64,000 bases of DNA from positions 2,728,001-2,792,000 of the forward strand of contig NZ_CP108513.1 in assembly GCF_035989285.1 (NCBI RefSeq), in the 5' to 3' direction. The DNA is from Streptomyces sp. NBC_01235 (lineage in GTDB: Bacteria > Actinomycetota > Actinomycetes > Streptomycetales > Streptomycetaceae). Under the pieces are notes generated by a model. That model was not told where the DNA came from and did not search any database. It was given only the letters and a program-made list of their open reading frames with translations. Shown here piece after piece: positions 1 to 9,888 of this stretch; positions within the stretch are counted from its first letter, which is position 1, and every line of letters begins with the position of its first letter. Position numbers and translations under genes: made by a program.

Positions 1-449
1 CCCTTGTTGTCGGTGTTGTTCTTGTAGAGGTGGATGGGCTGGGCGCCGGGGAGTGCCGCGGCCCGCTCGGCCGCCTCCGCCATGATGCGCTCGCCGGCCT
101 TGTCCCAGAGAACGGCGTCGCGCGGATTGGTGACCTCGGGAGCGCTGTATTCGGGGTGCGCATGGTCGACGTAGAGCCGCGCGCCGTTCGTGAGGATCAC
201 GTTGGCGAGGCCGATGTCCTCGTCGGTGAGCTGGCTGGAGTCGGCGGACTCGCGGGCGAGGTCGAAGCCACGCGCGTCCCGCAGCGGGTTCTCCTCCTCG
301 AAGTCCCAGCGGGCCCGGCGGGCCCGGTGCATCGCCGCCGCGTAGGCGTTGACGATCTGGGACGAGGTGAGCATGGCATTGGCGTTGGGGTGGCCGGGGA
401 CGGAGATCCCGTACTCCGTCTCGATGCCCATTACTCGCCGTACGGTCAT
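1..449 (-). CDS. dop: Pup deamidase/depupylase Dop (N-terminal part, cut by window edge)
   Basis: These are the first 149 residues of Dop, which deamidates Pup and removes it from tagged proteins in the Pup-proteasome system. The protein begins [16 protein letters not shown]; the GIETEYG stretch is the start of the carboxylate-amine-ligase-like fold shared by Dop and PafA and carries the glutamate expected at the nucleotide/metal site. Dop rather than PafA is indicated by this N-terminus, since PafA usually starts with a GLENEYG-type motif. An AGGAGG lies 5 nt before the ATG. The gene sits downstream of arc, as in other actinobacteria, but a terminator separates the two. The rest, and probably pup, lies off the left edge. 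Confidence 0.93.
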   Translation of the reverse strand, partial: MTVRRVMGIETEYGISVPGHPNANAMLTSSQIVNAYAAAMHRARRARWDFEEENPLRDARGFDLARESADSSQLTDEDIGLANVILTNGARLYVDHAHPEYSAPEVTNPRDAVLWDKAGERIMAEAAERAAALPGAQPIHLYKNNTDNK

Positions 450-639
450 GCGGCCCTCCTTGCCCGGCGGCACCCTCGGTCGTGGGCGCCGCTCAGATAC
501 CGGTGGTGCTCCGGTGCGTGTGCGGTGCCCGTCCCCGCACTGCGCGACCCGGCGGTACGGAAGAGCCTAGAACGCCTCTGCGCTGGTGGGGAGATCATTT
601 GCGTCATTGCCTTGCTCCAGCCGTGGCCTGAAAAACAGT

Positions 640-674
640 CGGCTGCGGGTACCCGTGGTGGGCACCCGCAGCCG
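640..674 (-). terminator. Intrinsic terminator of arc
   Basis: An 11-bp perfect stem (CGGCTGCGGGT, 640-650, with its complement at 664-674) lies 9 nt after the arc stop codon. Reading on the minus strand it is followed within a few bases by a run of five T. This is one of the few hairpins in the window with a canonical T-tract and should separate arc from dop. Confidence 0.75.
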
Positions 675-682
675 CCCTGTCT

Positions 683-2449
683 TTACAGGTACTGTCCGGT
701 GTTCGCCACCGTGTCGATGGAGCGTCCGGTGTCCGCGCCCTGCTTTCCGGTGATGAGGGTACGGATGTAGACGATCCGTTCGCCCTTCTTTCCGGAGATC
801 CGGGCCCAGTCGTCGGGGTTGGTGGTGTTGGGCAGGTCCTCATTCTCCTTGAACTCGTCCACGCATGCCTGGAGGAGGTGGGAGACGCGCAGGCCCTTCT
901 GGTTGTGGTCGAGGAAGTCCTTGATGGCCATTTTCTTGGCGCGGCCGACGATGTTTTCGATCATTGCGCCGGAGTTGAAGTCCTTGAAGTAGAGGACTTC
1001 CTTGTCGCCGTTGGCGTAGGTGACTTCCAGGAAGCGGTTTTCCTCGGATTCGGCGTACATGTGTTCCACTGCCGTCTGGATCATGCTCTGGACGGTGGTG
1101 GTCTTGTCGCCGCCGTGTTCGCCCACGTCCTCGGAGTGCAGGGGGAGGCGTTCGGTGAGGTACTTCTGGAAGATGTCCTTGGCAGCTTCGGCGTCCGGGC
1201 GCTCGATCTTGATCTTCACGTCGAGGCGGCCGGGGCGCAGGATGGCGGGGTCGATCATGTCCTCGCGGTTGGAGGCGCCGATGACGACCACGTTCTGCAG
1301 GCCTTCGACGCCGTCGATCTCGGCGAGAAGCTGCGGGACGATGGTGTTCTCCACGTCCGAGCTGACGCCGGAGCCGCGGGTGCGGAAGAGGGATTCCATC
1401 TCGTCGAAGAAGACGATGACGGGGGTGCCCTCGGAGGCCTTCTCCCTGGCTCGCTGGAAGACGAGGCGGATCTGGCGCTCGGTCTCGCCGACGTACTTGT
1501 TGAGGAGCTCGGGGCCCTTGATGTTGAGGAAGAAGCTCTTGCCGGTGGCCTGGCCGGTGACTTCGGCAACCTTTTTGGCCAGCGAGTTGGCGACGGCCTT
1601 GGCGATGAGCGTCTTGCCGCATCCGGGGGGCCCGTAGAGCAGGACGCCCTTGGGTGGGCGGAGCTCGTGCTCCTTGAAGAGGTCGGGGTAGAGGTAGGGG
1701 AGCTCGACGGCGTCGCGGATCATCTCGATCTGTCCGCCGAGGCCACCGATCTGCTCGTAGCCGATGTCGGGGACCTCTTCGAGGACGAGTTCCTCGACCT
1801 CGCTCTTGGGGACGATCTCGTAGACGTAGCCGGAGCGGGGTTCGAGCAGGAGGGCGTCGCCGGGGCGGATGGTGACGTCCAGCAGCGGCTCGGCGAGCCT
1901 GACCACCCGTTCCTCGTCGGTGTGCCCGAGCACGAGGGCTCGTTCGCCGTCCTCGAGGATCTCCTTGAGGGTGACGATGTCCCCGACGCGCTCGTACTCC
2001 ATGGCCTCGACCACGTTGAGCGCTTCGTTGAGCATGACTTCCTGGCCGCGTCGGAGCTCGTCGAGCTCGACGCTGGGGCTGACGTTCACGCGGAGTTTGC
2101 GGCCTCCGGTGAAGATGTCGGCCGTGCCGTCCTCGTTCGCCGTGAGGAAGACACCGAAGCCGGCCGGCGGCTGTGCGAGCCGGTCGACTTCTTCCTTGAG
2201 GGCCACGATCTGGTCGCGGGCCTCACGGAGTGTGTTGGCGAGTCGCTCGTTCTGGGCGGACACGCCGGCCAGGTTGGTCTGCAGCTCGACGATCCGCTCT
2301 TCGAGAATCCTCGTGTGTCGCGGAGAGTCGGCGAGCTTGCGTCGCAGGACGGCGATCTCCTGCTCAAGGTAGGCAATCTGCCCGGACGGGTCGTCGGACC
2401 CTCGTCCCGGGCGGATGCCGCGGTTCATGTCGTCGTCGTGGGCTGCCAC
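683..2449 (-). CDS. arc: Proteasome-associated AAA+ ATPase ARC/Mpa
   Basis: This hexameric ATPase unfolds pupylated proteins and feeds them into the 20S proteasome. The order is an N-terminal coiled coil (about residues 20-90), OB-fold region, then the AAA+ module with Walker A GPPGCGKT near residue 273 and Walker B VIVFFDE near 340. The C-terminus is GQYL, giving the penultimate Tyr that docks into the proteasome alpha ring. The GTG at 2449 is preferred because GGAGG lies about 8 nt upstream; the upstream TTG at 2467 falls inside that ribosome-binding site. The length, 588 residues, is normal. The gene is divergent from the ferredoxin gene and upstream of dop. Confidence 0.97.
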   Translation of the reverse strand: MAAHDDDMNRGIRPGRGSDDPSGQIAYLEQEIAVLRRKLADSPRHTRILEERIVELQTNLAGVSAQNERLANTLREARDQIVALKEEVDRLAQPPAGFGVFLTANEDGTADIFTGGRKLRVNVSPSVELDELRRGQEVMLNEALNVVEAMEYERVGDIVTLKEILEDGERALVLGHTDEERVVRLAEPLLDVTIRPGDALLLEPRSGYVYEIVPKSEVEELVLEEVPDIGYEQIGGLGGQIEMIRDAVELPYLYPDLFKEHELRPPKGVLLYGPPGCGKTLIAKAVANSLAKKVAEVTGQATGKSFFLNIKGPELLNKYVGETERQIRLVFQRAREKASEGTPVIVFFDEMESLFRTRGSGVSSDVENTIVPQLLAEIDGVEGLQNVVVIGASNREDMIDPAILRPGRLDVKIKIERPDAEAAKDIFQKYLTERLPLHSEDVGEHGGDKTTTVQSMIQTAVEHMYAESEENRFLEVTYANGDKEVLYFKDFNSGAMIENIVGRAKKMAIKDFLDHNQKGLRVSHLLQACVDEFKENEDLPNTTNPDDWARISGKKGERIVYIRTLITGKQGADTGRSIDTVANTGQYL

Positions 2450-2692
2450 GGTCCTCACCTCCTCCAAGGGGAGCTGGACGCTTCCAGACCCTACCTGGGT
2501 GGGTGTCGATTGAAACCCCTAGATCACAAAGACTGTCGGGGTGTGTCCGATCTTCACCCTTGCGCTCTCCCTCACGCCAGGGGAATACCCACCGAACATG
2601 ATTGGGAAGCGGCCGAGGGTAGGGTCGAAGTGTTCAACACCCGTCAGAGCCTGCATCGTTCCCTTGCGGCTCGACAGTAAACGGCAGGAGTT

Positions 2693-2998
2693 ATGGGCGT
2701 GCAGCAGGAGGCCGGTGCAGGCGGCGAGGCGCTGGAGGTCTGGATCGATCAGGATCTCTGTACCGGTGACGGGATCTGCGCTCAGTACGCGCCGGAGGTG
2801 TTCGAGCTGGACATCGACGGTCTGGCTTATGTCAAGAGCGCGGACGACGAGCTTCTGCAGGCCAAGGGGGCCACGGCGCCGGTGCCGTTGCCGCTGTTGA
2901 CCGACGTGGTGGACTCGGCGCGGGAGTGTCCGGGCGACTGTATTCATGTGCGGCGAGTTTCGGACAGGGTCGAGGTCTTCGGTCCGGACGCGGAGTGA
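2693..2998 (+). CDS. 3Fe-4S ferredoxin
   Basis: This 101-residue ferredoxin has CTGDGIC near residue 23 and a C-terminal CPGDC, the three-cysteine arrangement of actinobacterial 3Fe-4S ferredoxins, in which the second cluster cysteine is replaced (here the Gly/Asp of CTGDGIC). Such proteins donate electrons to cytochromes P450 and other oxidoreductases; no P450 is nearby, so its partner is unknown. CAGGAG precedes the ATG by 3 nt. It is divergent from arc across about 240 bp, a placement I recall as conserved near the proteasome ATPase in streptomycetes. The last 20 residues carry no further motif. Confidence 0.88.
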   Translation: MGVQQEAGAGGEALEVWIDQDLCTGDGICAQYAPEVFELDIDGLAYVKSADDELLQAKGATAPVPLPLLTDVVDSARECPGDCIHVRRVSDRVEVFGPDAE

Positions 2999-3055
2999 GT
3001 GACCGGGTGCGCGCTGTGACGACTGTCTGATTTCTCACAGAGCCGGTGGCTGATT

Positions 3056-3697
3056 TCAGACGCTGTGGGCGCCGGCGGGCGTCGACCGGATGAACGTGTT
3101 GTCCTTCCACTGCCACTTGGCGCTGTCCTTCAGGTCGGGGCAGCAACTGGGTACGTCCGCCGTGGAGTAGCCGAGGAGTGTGGCGAGGACGGCTCCGTCG
3201 GTGACGGACAGGCTCGTGACGGTGGTGCGGTCCTTGGGGTCGACGAGGGTGGCGACCACGCGGGCGTGGGTGCGGTCGGCGCTGTGGGTGAGGACGTAGA
3301 CGCCGTCGGGCGGGGTACCCATGGCGGCGTCGCAGTGAACGACGACGACGGTTTCGGGGGTGCCGTCGCCATCGAGGTCGCCGGTGGCTTTCTTGACCAC
3401 GAGGGCCTGTACGGGGCCGCATTCGAGGGGGAAGTCGACGCCGGTGGTGGCGGGGGCCGTGGTGGTGGCGGGTTTGGCGTCGGTGCCGGTGGCCTGGGCG
3501 GCGGTCGCGGGTTTGGGTTGCAGGAGCGAGGAGAGCGCGATGACGCCGGCGAGGGCGGTGGCGGTCGCGACCCAGTGGATCGGCCGGGCGTGGGTGTGTG
3601 CCAGTTCCGGGACGGCGGAGTGCTGCACTAGGAGTGTCTCCTGTGGTGGCTGTGCCGGTGGGGGTGGGGGATTGGCCAGCATCGTGCCACACGTCAC
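3056..3697 (-). CDS. Membrane-anchored secreted protein with DxDxDG motif
   Basis: This 213-residue protein of unknown function has a proline-rich cytoplasmic start, one hydrophobic segment at about residues 42-60 (WVATATALAGVIALSSLL) without a clear cleavage site, a Thr/Ala-rich linker, and an extracytoplasmic domain. The domain contains GDLDGDGTPE, an EF-hand-like calcium loop typical of FG-GAP/VCBS repeats, and a Cys pair (SCC) that could form disulfides outside the cell. It lies downstream of trmI but is separated from it by a strong hairpin, so it is probably transcribed alone. The start is the longest one available; an internal ATG at residue 6 is possible. Confidence 0.7.
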   Translation of the reverse strand: MTCGTMLANPPPPPAQPPQETLLVQHSAVPELAHTHARPIHWVATATALAGVIALSSLLQPKPATAAQATGTDAKPATTTAPATTGVDFPLECGPVQALVVKKATGDLDGDGTPETVVVVHCDAAMGTPPDGVYVLTHSADRTHARVVATLVDPKDRTTVTSLSVTDGAVLATLLGYSTADVPSCCPDLKDSAKWQWKDNTFIRSTPAGAHSV

Positions 3698-3766
3698 AGG
3701 GTGGGGGAACGGCGGGGTGCGGGATATCGGACGTCGGGGTGGGGCGTGAGGGCGGGTGTCAACGGG

Positions 3767-3820
3767 AAGGCGCCGTGGTCGAGTTCCGGGTGTGTCGCGG
3801 GAACTCGACCACGGCGCCTT
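3767..3820 (-). terminator. Long hairpin terminator after trmI
   Basis: A 21-bp perfect stem (3767-3787 with 3800-3820) and 12-nt loop lie 28 nt past the trmI stop codon. There is no T-tract, as is common for Streptomyces terminators. Confidence 0.75.
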
Positions 3821-3847
3821 GTCGTTGGGCGTGGTGCGGGGGCCGGG

Positions 3848-4750
3848 TCAGCGGCCGCTGCCTCCGTCGGCGTTGGGGCCGGCGTAGTCGTCGCCGTAGG
3901 CGCCCTTGGCGGGGCGGCGTCGGCGCATGGGGGGCTCGACGCCGTCGGCGAGGCGGCGGGCGGTGAGGAGGAAGCCGGTGTGGCCGATCATGCGGTGGTC
4001 GGGTCGGACGGCGAGGCCCTCGATGTGCCAGTTGCGGATCATCGTTTCCCAGGCGGTCGGCTCGTTGAAGGAGCCGATCTCGCGGATGGACTCGACAGTC
4101 CGGGCGAGCTGGGTGGTGGTCGCGACGTAGCAGCAGAGGATGCCGCCGGGGACGAGTGCCTTGGAGACGGCCTCGAGGCATTCCCAGGGGGCGAGCATGT
4201 CGAGGATGACGCGGTCGACGTCGGTGTCGCTCAGGTTGTCCTGGAGGTCGCCGACGGTGAGCTGCCAGGCGGGGTGCGGGCCGCCGAAGTAGCGCTCGAC
4301 GTTCTGCTGCGCGATCTCGGCGAAGTCCTCGCGGCGCTCGTAGCTGTGCAGCATGCCCTGGTCGCCGATGGCGCGCAGCAGGAAGCTGCTGAGCGAGCCC
4401 GAGCCGACGCCGGCTTCGACGACGCGTGCGCCGGGGAAGATGTCGGCGAAGGCGAGGATCTGCCCCGCGTCCTTCGGGTAGACGACGGCGGCCCCGCGGG
4501 GCATGGACAGGACGTAGTCGGGGAGCAGGGGGCGCAGCGCGAGGTAGGCGACGTTCCCGGTGGTGCGGACAACGCTGCCCTCGGGTGCGCCGATCAGTTC
4601 GTCGTGCGGGAAGGAACCCTTGTGGGTGTGGAAGTTCTTCCCGGCTTCGAGCGTGAACGTGTAGTGGCGGCCCTTGGGGTCGGTCAGCTGAACCTGGTCC
4701 CCGACCTTGAAGGGCCCGCGCCTGCGGGCGGCACCGGTCGGTTCGGACAT
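3848..4750 (-). CDS. trmI: tRNA (adenine-58-N1)-methyltransferase TrmI
   Basis: This SAM-dependent enzyme methylates A58 in the T-loop of tRNA. The 300 residues contain an N-terminal beta domain (VGDQVQLTDPKGRHYTF) followed by the class I methyltransferase fold with glycine-rich motif I VVEAGVGSGSLS near residue 105 and the catalytic-loop region DVDRVILDMLAPWE. Length and the C-terminal HTGFLLTARRL strand fit the bacterial family. It lies close behind the site-2 protease gene (52 nt), in the cluster next to the proteasome genes; this placement near arc is a known actinobacterial neighbourhood. The last 20 residues are Gly/Asp-rich and probably disordered. Confidence 0.92.
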   Translation of the reverse strand: MSEPTGAARRRGPFKVGDQVQLTDPKGRHYTFTLEAGKNFHTHKGSFPHDELIGAPEGSVVRTTGNVAYLALRPLLPDYVLSMPRGAAVVYPKDAGQILAFADIFPGARVVEAGVGSGSLSSFLLRAIGDQGMLHSYERREDFAEIAQQNVERYFGGPHPAWQLTVGDLQDNLSDTDVDRVILDMLAPWECLEAVSKALVPGGILCCYVATTTQLARTVESIREIGSFNEPTAWETMIRNWHIEGLAVRPDHRMIGHTGFLLTARRLADGVEPPMRRRRPAKGAYGDDYAGPNADGGSGR

Positions 4751-4802
4751 GTGAACAGCCTACCGGGGTTTGCCGGGGCCGCCGACCACTGCGTGGGCCC
4801 GG

Positions 4803-6338
4803 CTAGGACGGCCTGGCCATGGCTTTGACGAAGGCGCGCTCGACGTCGGCGGCGGACAGGACGCCGAAGATCTCGCCGGTCTCCTCGACGACGAGGTACT
4901 CGGTGGCCGGGGTGGCGCGCAGGACGTCGAGGAGGTCCTCGCCGGCGAGTTCCGCGGAGACGCGCATGCCGTCGGTGAGGTCCTGGGCGAGGCCGCTGAC
5001 GGCGACCCAGGGGCGGCGGTGTTCTGGTACGCCGACGATGGCGGCCTCGCGGACGAGGGAGAGGGGTTCGCCGTGGGCGTCGACGACGACGAGGGCGCGG
5101 GCGCCGGCGTCGTTGGCGCGGCGCAGGGCTTCGGAGAGGGGGGTGTCGGTCTCCACGGGGACGGCGCGGCGGGTGAGGGTGCGGGCGCGCAGTTCGGGGA
5201 GGTGTTCGCGCAGGCGGGCCATGCGCAGGCTGTTGCCGGCGCCGGTCCAGATGATGGCGGCGAGGATGGCGGCGAGCAGGGCGTCGGTGACGGTGTCCAT
5301 GCCGACGCTGTCCTCGGCGCTGGAGCCGAGGGCGCCGGTCTGGGTGAGGAGGGGGAGGCCGATGAGGACGGAGACGGCGAGGGCGCGGCCGACCCAGGCG
5401 GCGGCGATGGTGCCGCTCATGGGTTTGCCGGTGATCTTCCAGACGACGGCGCGGAGCATGCGGCCGCCGTCGAGAGGGAGGCCGGGGAGGAGGTTGAAGA
5501 CCGCCACGATGAGGTTGGAGATCATCAGGCCGGCCAGCAGGACGCCGGGGACGGTGCCGGGTTCGACGGGCTGCATGGCGAGGTAGAAGAGGCCGGAGAG
5601 GGCGAGGGAGAGCAGCGGGCCGACGAAGGCCAGCCAGAACTCGCGGCCGGGGGTCTCGGCTTCCTTCTCGATCTCGGAGACGCCGCCGAAGAACTGGAGC
5701 TGGATACGGCGGACCGGGAGTTTGAAGCGGAGGGCGGCGATGGTGTGGGCGAGTTCGTGGATGAGTACGGAGGCGTAGAAGGCGACGGCGAAGAAGAGGG
5801 AGACCAGGTAGCGGGCGGCGCCGAGTTCGGGGAGGACGCGGTCGAGCTGGCCGCCGAAGACCCAGGTGATGAGGGCGGCCACGAGGAACCAGCTGGGAGC
5901 GACGTAGACCGGTACGCCGAAGGGACGGCCCATGAGGAGGCCGCCGCGGGGCTGCTCCGGGGGCCGCGGAGGCGGAGGGCCCTTGGGAAGGGTCGGGGTG
6001 GGGGGTACGGGTCGTCCGGCCTCGTCTTCGGCTTCGGCCGGTGCCTTGTTCCCACCCGCATCACCGGTACCACCGGTACTGCTCGTACCACCGGAACCAC
6101 CGGTACCACCCGTGCCGCTTTCGTCGTCGGGTGTGGGCTCGCTCGGCTCCGCCGTGGCGGTGGGCTCGTGCTCGGCGGAGGGCTCCCCCGACGCCTCTCC
6201 GGTCCTCGGGCCGTTCTCGGGCTCCCGTGCGACCGGGGTCTGTGCGAGGTCGGCGGCCGGGGACGCAGGTGTGGCGGGGTGCTCGGCCGACTGTTCGCTG
6301 TCCGGCCGCGGCCGCCCGCTCCCGCCGCTTTCCACCAC
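4803..6338 (-). CDS. Site-2 protease (M50) with C-terminal CBS domains
   Basis: This is an intramembrane zinc metalloprotease. The catalytic HELAH is near residue 195 inside a transmembrane segment, and the second metal-binding motif NLLPGLPLDGGRM lies about 110 residues later. At least five hydrophobic segments are visible. Residues about 370-511 form a CBS pair (VETDTPLSEALRRANDAGARALVVVD), expected to bind nucleotides. The first 135 residues are low-complexity Pro/Glu/Gly/Thr, with a Gly-Thr repeat encoded by alternating ACCGGTACC-like units near 6060-6115; this tail is longer than usual for the family. GTG 6338 follows GAGGGG. The substrate, perhaps an anti-sigma factor, cannot be told from the sequence. 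Confidence 0.9.
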   Translation of the reverse strand: MVESGGSGRPRPDSEQSAEHPATPASPAADLAQTPVAREPENGPRTGEASGEPSAEHEPTATAEPSEPTPDDESGTGGTGGSGGTSSTGGTGDAGGNKAPAEAEDEAGRPVPPTPTLPKGPPPPRPPEQPRGGLLMGRPFGVPVYVAPSWFLVAALITWVFGGQLDRVLPELGAARYLVSLFFAVAFYASVLIHELAHTIAALRFKLPVRRIQLQFFGGVSEIEKEAETPGREFWLAFVGPLLSLALSGLFYLAMQPVEPGTVPGVLLAGLMISNLIVAVFNLLPGLPLDGGRMLRAVVWKITGKPMSGTIAAAWVGRALAVSVLIGLPLLTQTGALGSSAEDSVGMDTVTDALLAAILAAIIWTGAGNSLRMARLREHLPELRARTLTRRAVPVETDTPLSEALRRANDAGARALVVVDAHGEPLSLVREAAIVGVPEHRRPWVAVSGLAQDLTDGMRVSAELAGEDLLDVLRATPATEYLVVEETGEIFGVLSAADVERAFVKAMARPS

Positions 6339-6524
6339 GGTGTCCCCTCGATCGAAGCGTCTCCCGCTCGTGCCGGGCGGGAGGGTCTGGGACCGATGGT
6401 ATGCGGCGGTCGCGACGCGTTCCGCCCCGGCACCCCCCGTGTTTCCCAGCTCGTCGCCGCTGTTCGGGGTGTGGTGGGGCGCGCGGCTGGGTGACTGTCA
6501 GTGGTGGGCCGTATGGTCTGGGGC

Positions 6525-7487
<963 letters not shown>

Positions 7488-7501
7488 AGAAGGAGACTTA
7501 C

Positions 7502-8173
7502 GTGGCCGTCCGCGTCCTACTGGTCGATGACCAGCCGCTGCTGCGCACGGGCTTCCGGATGATTCTGGAGGCCGAGCAGGACATCGCGGTCGTCGGCGAG
7601 GCCGGAGACGGCCTGCAGGCGCTCGATCAAGTGCGGGCTTTGCAGCCCGACGTGGTGCTGATGGACATCCGTATGCCGCGGATGGACGGGGTGGAGGCGA
7701 CCCGGCAGATCACCGGTCCGGGGCGGGACGGTCCGGCGAAGGTGCTGGTGCTGACGACCTTCGATCTCGATGAGTACGTGGTGGAGGCGCTGCGGGCCGG
7801 GGCCAGCGGGTTCCTGCTGAAGGACGCGCCGGCCAACGAGCTGGTGCAGGCGATCCGGGTGGTTGCGGCCGGTGAGGCCATGCTGGCGCCGAGCATCACG
7901 CGTCGGCTGCTGGACAAGTACGCCACGCATCTGCCGTCGGGCGACGAGCCGGTGCCGGACACGCTGCACACCCTCACCGACCGTGAGGTGGAGGTGCTGA
8001 AGCTGGTGGCGCGGGGGCTGTCGAACGCGGAGATCGCCGCCGACCTGTTCGTCAGCGAGACGACGGTGAAGACGCATGTGGGGCATGTGCTGACGAAGCT
8101 GGGGCTGCGCGACCGGGTGCAGGCCGCGGTGTACGCGTACGAGAGCGGTCTGGTGCGTCCCGGCGCGCAGTAG
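7502..8173 (+). CDS. NarL/FixJ-family response regulator
   Basis: This 223-residue regulator has a receiver domain (residues 1-120) with the acidic pair after VLLVDDQ, phospho-acceptor Asp in VVLMDIRMPRMDG and the Thr/Lys switch residues (VLTTFD, FLLKDAP), then a LuxR-type HTH (LTDREVEVLKLVARG ... SETTVKTHVGHVLTKL). GTG 7502 follows AGAAGGAGAC by 4 nt, and the ribosome-binding site overlaps the end of the nuclease gene. No histidine kinase is in the window, so this is an orphan or is served by a distant kinase. Confidence 0.93.
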   Translation: MAVRVLLVDDQPLLRTGFRMILEAEQDIAVVGEAGDGLQALDQVRALQPDVVLMDIRMPRMDGVEATRQITGPGRDGPAKVLVLTTFDLDEYVVEALRAGASGFLLKDAPANELVQAIRVVAAGEAMLAPSITRRLLDKYATHLPSGDEPVPDTLHTLTDREVEVLKLVARGLSNAEIAADLFVSETTVKTHVGHVLTKLGLRDRVQAAVYAYESGLVRPGAQ

Positions 8174-8187
8174 GCCACGGTACGGAG

Positions 8188-8220
8188 CAGGGCGCCCCTC
8201 CTGGTGGGAGGGGCGCCCTG
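8188..8220. terminator. Bidirectional hairpin between convergent genes
   Basis: A 14-bp perfect stem (8188-8201 with 8207-8220) sits between the response regulator and the convergent binding-protein gene and can serve both. Confidence 0.75.
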
Positions 8221-8233
8221 TTGCGTACGGCTG

Positions 8234-9811
8234 TCAGCCCTTGCTGAGTTCCCAGAAGCGGAACACCGTGGAGGCGTCCAGGCAGTTCTCCAGACCGTAG
8301 ACGTTCTCGCCGACGACCGCGTACTGCTTGGCCTGCCAGATGGGCAGGACGGGCAGTTGTTCGGCGACGAGGTCCTGGATCTCGGCGAAGTCCGTGCTGG
8401 TGGCGGTGCGGTCGCTCTGGGCGGCGGTGCGCGGGACGAGCGTGCCGGTGATGGCGTTGTTGGTGTAGTTGTTGCCGAGCACGTTGCCCTTGCCGAAGAA
8501 GGGCGAGGTGAAGTTGTCGGCGTCCGGGTAGTCGGGCACCCAGCCCTTGACGTAGACGCCGTACTTGCCGGCGGCGATGTCCTTCTCGTACCTGTCGTAG
8601 GCGACGGACTTGACGTCGGCGTCGAACAGGCCGCTGGCGTTGAGCTGGGCCGCGATGGCCGTCAGTTCCTGGTCGGTGGCGGGGCCGTAGCGGGACGGGG
8701 TGGACCAGAGGGTGAGCTTCACCTTGCCGGTGATGCCCTCGTCGGCGAGCGCGGCGGCGGCCTTGGCCTGGGAGGGGCGGGCCCCGTAGCGGTCGAAGAA
8801 GGCGGTGTTGTGGCCCGTGATGCCGGCCGGGACGATCGAGTAGAGGGGGTCGGCGGTCCCCTGGTAGACGTCCTTGATGAGGGCTTCGCGGTCGATCAGG
8901 TGGGCGATGGCCTGGCGGACGCCGAGCTTTCCGGCGACGGGGTCGGCCATGTTGAAGACGAGGTGCTGGACCTCGGCGCTGCTGCCCTCGACGACCTCGG
9001 CGCCCGCGTTGTCGGTGCTCTGCTGGATGTCGGAGATGTCGGCGGCGGTGAGGCCCCGGTAGGCGATGTCGACGTCGCCGTCGAGCAGGGCCTGCTTGAG
9101 GCCCTTCTGGTCGCCGCTGAAGAACTTCAGGGTGACGCCGGTGTTCTGGGCGTCGCCGGCGGTTCCCCGGTAGTTCTCGTTGACGGAGAAGACGGCCTCG
9201 TCGTCACCGAAGGAGTCCAGCTTGTAGGGGCCGGAGCCGACGGCGCCGCCGTCCTCGCGCAGGGCGTCGGCGTCGTACTCCTTGTGGTCGACGATGGAGC
9301 CGGCACCCGAGGCGATCTTGCTGGGGAAGGTGGCGTCGGCGACCTTCAGGTTGAAGACGACGGTCTTGGCGTCAGGTGTCTCGACCTTGTCGAGCATGGG
9401 GAACATGATCGCCGGGCCGGCGTCGTTATTGATCTTCAGCATGCGGTCGAAGGAGAACTTGACGTCCTCGGAGGTGAGCGCGTCGCCGTTGCTGAACTTC
9501 AGGCCGTCCTTCAGGGTGCACGTGTAGACCTGGGTCAACGCGTCGGTGAAGGAGCACTCCTTGGCCGCGTCCGGCTCGGGTTCCGTGCCGCCCTTGGGGA
9601 AACTCAGCAGTGACTGGAAGACGTTGTTGAACAACAGCCAGGAGCCGGGGTCGTAGCCGGAGGCGGGGTCCGTGGCGAGGACGTCGTCGGACGTCCCCAG
9701 GACCACGGAGGGGGCATCGCCTCCGGAACCCCCGCTCTGGGTGCCGCAGCCGGTCAACAGGCCGGAGGCCAGTCCCGCCACGATCGGCAGGACCGGCCAC
9801 TGGTTGCGCAT
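8234..9811 (-). CDS. Peptide-type ABC transporter substrate-binding lipoprotein (copy 2)
   Basis: This 525-residue family-5 solute-binding protein begins with a lipoprotein signal peptide ending LLTGCG; the Cys near residue 21 is the lipidation site. The body follows the SBP_bac_5 plan (FSFDRMLKINND, DGLKFSNGDALTSEDVKFS). It is paralogous to the gene just upstream, sharing the order of motifs and length. No permease or ATPase gene is nearby, so it must work with transporter parts encoded elsewhere, or act as a sensor. ATG 9811 is listed; GTG 9817 two codons earlier has the better spacing to AAAGG and may be the true start. Confidence 0.88.
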   Translation of the reverse strand: MRNQWPVLPIVAGLASGLLTGCGTQSGGSGGDAPSVVLGTSDDVLATDPASGYDPGSWLLFNNVFQSLLSFPKGGTEPEPDAAKECSFTDALTQVYTCTLKDGLKFSNGDALTSEDVKFSFDRMLKINNDAGPAIMFPMLDKVETPDAKTVVFNLKVADATFPSKIASGAGSIVDHKEYDADALREDGGAVGSGPYKLDSFGDDEAVFSVNENYRGTAGDAQNTGVTLKFFSGDQKGLKQALLDGDVDIAYRGLTAADISDIQQSTDNAGAEVVEGSSAEVQHLVFNMADPVAGKLGVRQAIAHLIDREALIKDVYQGTADPLYSIVPAGITGHNTAFFDRYGARPSQAKAAAALADEGITGKVKLTLWSTPSRYGPATDQELTAIAAQLNASGLFDADVKSVAYDRYEKDIAAGKYGVYVKGWVPDYPDADNFTSPFFGKGNVLGNNYTNNAITGTLVPRTAAQSDRTATSTDFAEIQDLVAEQLPVLPIWQAKQYAVVGENVYGLENCLDASTVFRFWELSKG

Positions 9812-9888
9812 GTTCACGAAGTGCCTTTGTCGTCGGTTCTCGTCACACCGGGGCCGCCGTCCCGGGCCCCGGACCGTCTGGAGCTCGG

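Noticed and set aside
878..2680. A 600-codon open frame opposite arc
   Set aside because: Antisense to an intact ATPase gene, Val/Asp/Leu-rich, no motif and no ribosome-binding site.
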